The translations under genes and the position numbers were made by a program. From contig NZ_QWJJ01000002.1 in NCBI RefSeq assembly GCF_003575965.1, positions 186,001 through 250,000 of the forward strand: a stretch of DNA of 64,000 nucleotides, in the 5' to 3' direction. The notes beneath the pieces were generated by a model, which searched no databases, had not been told where the DNA came from, and saw only the letters and a list, made by a program, of their open reading frames with translations. The DNA is from Pseudooceanicola sediminis (GTDB taxonomy: Bacteria > Pseudomonadota > Alphaproteobacteria > Rhodobacterales > Rhodobacteraceae). Shown here piece by piece: positions 60,604 through 64,000 of this stretch (the first letter of the stretch is position 1; every line of letters starts with the position of its first letter).

Positions 60604-60651
60604 TGGCGCATCCCCTGCACACGGGCGAAAATCGTGAAGACGTCATGCCAA

Positions 60652-60680
60652 GTAGTAAGAAATATATATAATGTCGACAA
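60652..60680 (-). promoter_or_regulatory. Predicted gntR promoter with TGTCGACA operator
   Basis: On the minus strand TTGTCG (60680-60675), a 17-bp spacer and TACTAC (60657-60652) form a promoter. TGTCGACA at 60672-60679 covers the -35. The same 8-bp palindrome is the centre of the dctP palindrome, suggesting autoregulation. Confidence 0.6.
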
Positions 60681-60963
60681 GAGAGTGTTGGAGGGCGGCG
60701 CCACCGCCATTGAGCCTGTGCCAGGCCCCGGGCGCGGACGGCGCAACGTGCAGGCGCGCGTTGCAACACAGGTGGTTTCAGCCGATTTCGCGCGCATCCG
60801 GCCGCGTCTGCCCCCGGCAGCGAGGTTGTGCACCGGGGGGGCACGGGGGTCACTGGGGGTCAAACGGGCGGCAGGGCCAAAGCCGTGCGCCCTTTCGGCG
60901 ACAATTTGTGCAACATATCCTTGTGGACTTACGGCGACGCTCGCCCGAACATGTGCACAACCG

Positions 60964-60985
60964 GGGCCTGCCCGTTCGCAGGCCC
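60964..60985. other. Perfect 8-bp GC hairpin
   Basis: GGGCCTGC and GCAGGCCC flank loop CCGTTC. It is within the untranslated leader of the GGDEF-EAL gene. No T tract follows on either strand. Confidence 0.6.
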
Positions 60986-61149
60986 AGGCCGACCAGGTAA
61001 TGTGTGTGTGACGAAGTCCCGTGGTGCACGGGGGAGGAGCTTTATGGGACATACTGCAGGGTACTCCGTGTGCTTTTTGCCGTTTGTGCGTCACGACCAA
61101 CGACACCGCTGGCGCATCGGGACCATGCGTACCGGCAGGGGGTCGCGCC

Positions 61150-63144
61150 ATGTCCGCTAGCCGCCTGCACGCCGATCTGAAATCGCTGTCCGTCCGCCCC
61201 CGCAAGGAGGACCTGGAACATCTGATCCGCTATACGCCGACCGGCTGTGCCCTGTCGGCCATCGTGGCGGCGATCGTCCTGATCGCCATCTGGCCCGTGG
61301 CCGGCGGTCCGGTGCTTGGGGTTTGGGCGGCCTATACGCTGGGGTTGAACATCTGGGTGTTCGCCCGCTCGGTCCGGGGCAGTCGCCGGGTGTACCGGGT
61401 CACGGCGCGGTCGCTGATGAAACTGCGTATCTTCGCCATCCTCCTGGCGCTGCCCTGGGCCGCGCTGACTCTGCTGGCCTTCGGCCTGTGGGACAATCAC
61501 CAGCTGGCGCGCGTCGTCTCGTCCTTTTCGGCCGTCGGCATGGCGGCAGGCGGGGCCTTCATGTTGTACCGGGTGCTGTGGTCGGCGCTGCTGTTTCTGG
61601 TGACGATTCTGGGGGCCGTGGTCGTTGCGGTCCTGATATCGGATGTTCAGGGCGGCTGGTCCATCGCCGCCTTTTCCGTGGTGTATTGCGTGTTCCTGTC
61701 GGATTTCGCGATCAATTTCGCCCGCCTGGACTGGAGCCGCAACGACGCGCTGGATGCCCTGACATCGACGGTGGGCAAGCTGGAAAAAGCCAATACCCGG
61801 ATATCGGAGCTGGCCTATGCGGATTCGGTGACCGGGCTGTCGAACCGGACGTCGTTCCAGTTCGCCTTGCAGGAGATGCTGGACACGGTCGCGCCAATCG
61901 ACGCGGACGGACCCGTGAAAAGCGGCGTGGAGGGCGGATTTGCCTTGCTGCTGATGGATCTGGACCGCTTCAAGAACGTCAACGACACGCTGGGACATAT
62001 CACCGGGGATGACCTGCTGGCCGCGGTCGGGCAGCGCCTGGTCGAGATCTGCCCCGCCCCCGATATCGTCGCCCGCCTCAGCGGCGATGAATTTGCCGTT
62101 CTGTGCCACACGCCGAAATGCGATCTGCCGGTGCTGATGCAGCGCATCGTGGTGGCGATGGCGCAGCCCTTTCGCGTCAACGACATCAGCATCCATACCG
62201 CCATTTCCGTCGGCGCCGCCCTGTGCCCCGACGATGCTCGCGACCCCGAGCGCCTGATGGGCATGGCCGACCTGGCACTGCGCGACGCCAAGAACGAGGG
62301 CCACGCGCAATATTGCATCTACAGCCCCGCACTTGGCCAATCCTTCGAAGAAGCCAATCACCTGGCGGACGAAGTGCGCATCGCCCTGCGCAATGGCGAC
62401 CTGTCCATGCGCTATCAGCCGAAATTCCGCCTGACGGACGGCAAGATGTCGGGCGCCGAGGCGCTGATACGCTGGTACCACGCCGACATGGGCTTTGTTT
62501 CGCCCGACCGGTTCCTGCCGATCGCGGCAGAGCGTGGCCTGATGCTGGACGTGACGACGGCGGTTTTCGACATGGTGCTGAACGACATGATGGCCTGGCG
62601 CGCCGCCGGCATCAGCTTTGGCCCCGTGGCGATCAACCTGCATGCCAACGACCTGAAATCGCCCGATGTCCTGCTGAGCCACCTGGAGCGGGCGCTGGGA
62701 TTGGGGTTCGGTCCCGAGCATCTGATCCTGGAGATCACCGAGGGCTGTTTCAGCGAGCGCAACCCCGAGGCCGCGATTGCCCTGCTGCAACAGATCTCGG
62801 ACATGGGGTTTGAATTGTCGCTGGACGATTTCGGCACCGGCTACGCCGCCCTTTCGCATCTGCGGACGCTGCCGGTGTCGGAAATCAAGATCGACCGGTC
62901 CTTCGTGGCCGAGATCAACCAGTCAGAGCGTGATCACACCATCGTCGCCGCGACCCTGTCGATTGCCCGCAGCGCCAACCTGCGCACGGTTGTCGAAGGG
63001 GTCGAAACGCTGGACCAGGTACGCACCCTTCAGGCGCTTGGCGCGGATTATGGCCAGGGCTATTACTGGACGCCCGCCCTGAGCGCGCCCGATCTGCAAC
63101 GAATGGCCCTCAAGGGACCGCGGCCCGACGAGCCGCGCCATTAG
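61150..63144 (+). CDS. Membrane-bound GGDEF-EAL c-di-GMP protein
   Basis: A 664-residue protein. Residues about 25-190 hold about six hydrophobic helices. The GGDEF domain (about 220-385) has RLSGDEFAVL, where SGDEF replaces GGDEF, so cyclase activity is uncertain. The EAL domain (about 405-650) has AEALIRWY (catalytic Glu), DDFGTGYAALSHL (loop 6 with two Asp), IKIDRSF and VVEGVET, so phosphodiesterase activity is expected. The ATG at 61150 follows AGGGGG; frames above it are open but without membrane or domain signal. Confidence 0.92.
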   Translation: MSASRLHADLKSLSVRPRKEDLEHLIRYTPTGCALSAIVAAIVLIAIWPVAGGPVLGVWAAYTLGLNIWVFARSVRGSRRVYRVTARSLMKLRIFAILLALPWAALTLLAFGLWDNHQLARVVSSFSAVGMAAGGAFMLYRVLWSALLFLVTILGAVVVAVLISDVQGGWSIAAFSVVYCVFLSDFAINFARLDWSRNDALDALTSTVGKLEKANTRISELAYADSVTGLSNRTSFQFALQEMLDTVAPIDADGPVKSGVEGGFALLLMDLDRFKNVNDTLGHITGDDLLAAVGQRLVEICPAPDIVARLSGDEFAVLCHTPKCDLPVLMQRIVVAMAQPFRVNDISIHTAISVGAALCPDDARDPERLMGMADLALRDAKNEGHAQYCIYSPALGQSFEEANHLADEVRIALRNGDLSMRYQPKFRLTDGKMSGAEALIRWYHADMGFVSPDRFLPIAAERGLMLDVTTAVFDMVLNDMMAWRAAGISFGPVAINLHANDLKSPDVLLSHLERALGLGFGPEHLILEITEGCFSERNPEAAIALLQQISDMGFELSLDDFGTGYAALSHLRTLPVSEIKIDRSFVAEINQSERDHTIVAATLSIARSANLRTVVEGVETLDQVRTLQALGADYGQGYYWTPALSAPDLQRMALKGPRPDEPRH

Positions 63145-63172
63145 CCGCCGGATACCCGGCCAAAAAAACGCC

Positions 63173-63198
63173 AAAAAACCCCGGCAACGCCGCCGGGG
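63173..63198 (-). terminator. Rho-independent terminator of the propeller gene
   Basis: On the minus strand a 7-bp CCCCGGC/GCCGGGG stem (63179-63185 with 63192-63198), 6-nt loop, is followed by six T residues. It lies 32 bp beyond the propeller-gene stop; it also stands between the two convergent genes. Confidence 0.92.
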
Positions 63199-63229
63199 GG
63201 CAGGGTGTGCGCAGGCAGGGTGCGCTGCC

Positions 63230-64000
63230 CTAGTCCTGGCGGGGCCGGATCACGCTGATCAGATCGCCACGCGCGTCCTGCGCGCCGAAGGATTTGTTGA
63301 CGGCATAGACCGTGCCATCCCGCGTGGCGGTGACATCGTTGGGATAGCTGCCAAGATCGAGGTTCGCGGCAATCGTGCCATCACGACCGACCGCCGTGAT
63401 GGTGCCCGCCCCCCGGTTCACGACCCAGGCAAGCCCGTTGGCCGCATCGAACCCGACGCTGAGCGCACCTGCGCCCACCGGCACATCGTGGCGCACATCG
63501 CCCGTATCGGGATCGACCAGCAGCAGGTCGTCGGACCCCTGGCCGGCCACGAACACCAGACCGCTGTCGGGATCATAGGCCACGCCGGTCGCATGGATCG
63601 CACCGGGCAGGGCGAATACCTGGGTAACCTCGGCCGTCTGCGTGTCGATCACCGCCAGTTCGCTGGTGGCGCGCGACGTGACGAATAGCCGCCCCCCCGC
63701 CGCATCCAGCGCCATGTTCATGACATAGAAGTTTTCGCCGCGCAGAGAGCTGTCGATCTCGATGATCTGGCGGGGCTCAAGCGTTTCGGCGTCGAAGACG
63801 TGCACCTTTGCGGTGGCAGAGGAGGTCACGAAGACACGGTCGCTCGCCGCATCCACCAGCACCTCCCGGCTGTGATAGACCTGCCCCTGCGGGAACTGCC
63901 GGATCAGCCGCAGATCGTCGGCGGCATAGACCGCGACACTGTTGCTGGCGGTGTTGGTGACCCAGACGTGGCCGCGCGCCTCGTCCAGACCGATGCCGAA
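63230..64000 (-). CDS. YncE-like beta-propeller protein (start beyond window)
   Basis: The frame is open to the window edge, so the 5' end is missing. The 256 visible residues are repeats of the YVTN/YncE type: VWVTNTASNSVAVY, RVFVTSSATAKVHVFD, RLFVTSRATSELAVID, VFVAGQGSDDLLLVD and AWVVNRGAGTITAV, each about 43-48 residues apart. Such proteins are usually exported seven-bladed propellers; the signal peptide would be upstream. Function is unknown; relatives can occur with TonB receptors or metal proteins. Five blades are visible. Confidence 0.85.
   Translation of the reverse strand, partial: FGIGLDEARGHVWVTNTASNSVAVYAADDLRLIRQFPQGQVYHSREVLVDAASDRVFVTSSATAKVHVFDAETLEPRQIIEIDSSLRGENFYVMNMALDAAGGRLFVTSRATSELAVIDTQTAEVTQVFALPGAIHATGVAYDPDSGLVFVAGQGSDDLLLVDPDTGDVRHDVPVGAGALSVGFDAANGLAWVVNRGAGTITAVGRDGTIAANLDLGSYPNDVTATRDGTVYAVNKSFGAQDARGDLISVIRPRQD

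Larger units (their letters stand above)
60604..61149. other. Gene-free leader region before the GGDEF-EAL gene
   Basis: A 546-bp gap. The left end has the GntR promoter and operator. The middle has a perfect GC hairpin (60964-60985). TTGTGCA occurs at 60826 and 60906 and inverted at 60954; GTGCAC occurs at 60828, 60953 and 61024. No coding frame here is convincing, although frames are open ahead of the chosen GGDEF-EAL start. Confidence 0.55.

Noticed and set aside
61021-61149. 43-codon extension of the GGDEF-EAL protein upstream of 61150
   Set aside because: Cys- and Gly-rich without homology or membrane character; the ATG at 61150 has a better ribosome site.

Overview
The window looks like chromosome of a high-GC alphaproteobacterium of the order Rhodobacterales (Roseobacter group). 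This rests on overall gene content and protein style: a motB-flgE-flgK-flgL-flgI flagellar block, a TRAP transporter, an AGCS symporter, a CaiB-type CoA transferase, and an adjacent purU-folD pair. No rRNA, tRNA, insertion sequence, integrase or CRISPR array was recognised. The window starts inside a TrpD2/YbiB-like gene and ends inside a beta-propeller gene.

Layout. 1-3.9 kb: TrpD2-like fragment, glmM, and a divergent phosphomannomutase/phosphoglucomutase. 4-9.9 kb: minus-strand flagellar operon motB-flgE-flgK-flgL-flgI with a sigma-54-like promoter before flgE. 10.1-13.7 kb: three plus-strand surface-polysaccharide genes (NAD epimerase, sugar transferase, long CapD/WbpM-type dehydratase). 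13.9-25.3 kb: mixed metabolism (M19 dipeptidase, siderophore-interacting protein, purU, folD, CoA transferase, small monooxygenase, AGCS symporter, L-2-hydroxyglutarate oxidase, Ldh/Mdh-type dehydrogenase, TauE/SafE exporter). 25.4-31.4 kb: a minus-strand aromatic ring-fission operon (GalB-like hydratase, type I extradiol dioxygenase, CHA aldolase, GalD tautomerase, 2-hydroxyacid dehydrogenase), divergent from a LysR regulator with two N-terminal HTH domains. 31.4-33.8 kb: a MarR regulator and an MsbA-like ABC exporter. 34-47.4 kb: a storage-carbohydrate island, minus-strand glgB-glgC-glgA-glgX facing plus-strand alpha-glucosidase-treZ-treY. 47.4-54 kb: an 81-residue ORF coupled to a GAF-diguanylate cyclase, then a sugar ABC importer whose two permeases both carry unusual extra domains. 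54.1-60.6 kb: GST, DUF302 protein, and a TRAP transporter with a DapA-superfamily enzyme and GntR regulator. 61-64 kb: a membrane GGDEF-EAL protein and the start-truncated propeller gene.

How the genes work together. GlgC, GlgA and GlgB build glycogen. GlgX removes branches, and TreY/TreZ can turn the released maltodextrins into trehalose, with the alpha-glucosidase handling short oligomers. The downstream ABC importer may feed sugars into the same pool. In the aromatic operon the last steps of the gallate/protocatechuate meta route (4-oxalomesaconate tautomerase, hydratase, CHA aldolase) are present, but the ring-cleavage enzyme is of the VOC type rather than the LigAB type expected for gallate.

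The most unusual non-coding signal is a dispersed repeat of about 71 bp present in three intergenic copies (around 16.4, 23.4 and 54.1 kb). Each copy has four ACCG cores exactly 11 bp apart followed by a conserved tail. A shared TGTCGACA palindrome before dctP and before the GntR gene predicts an autoregulated TRAP locus.
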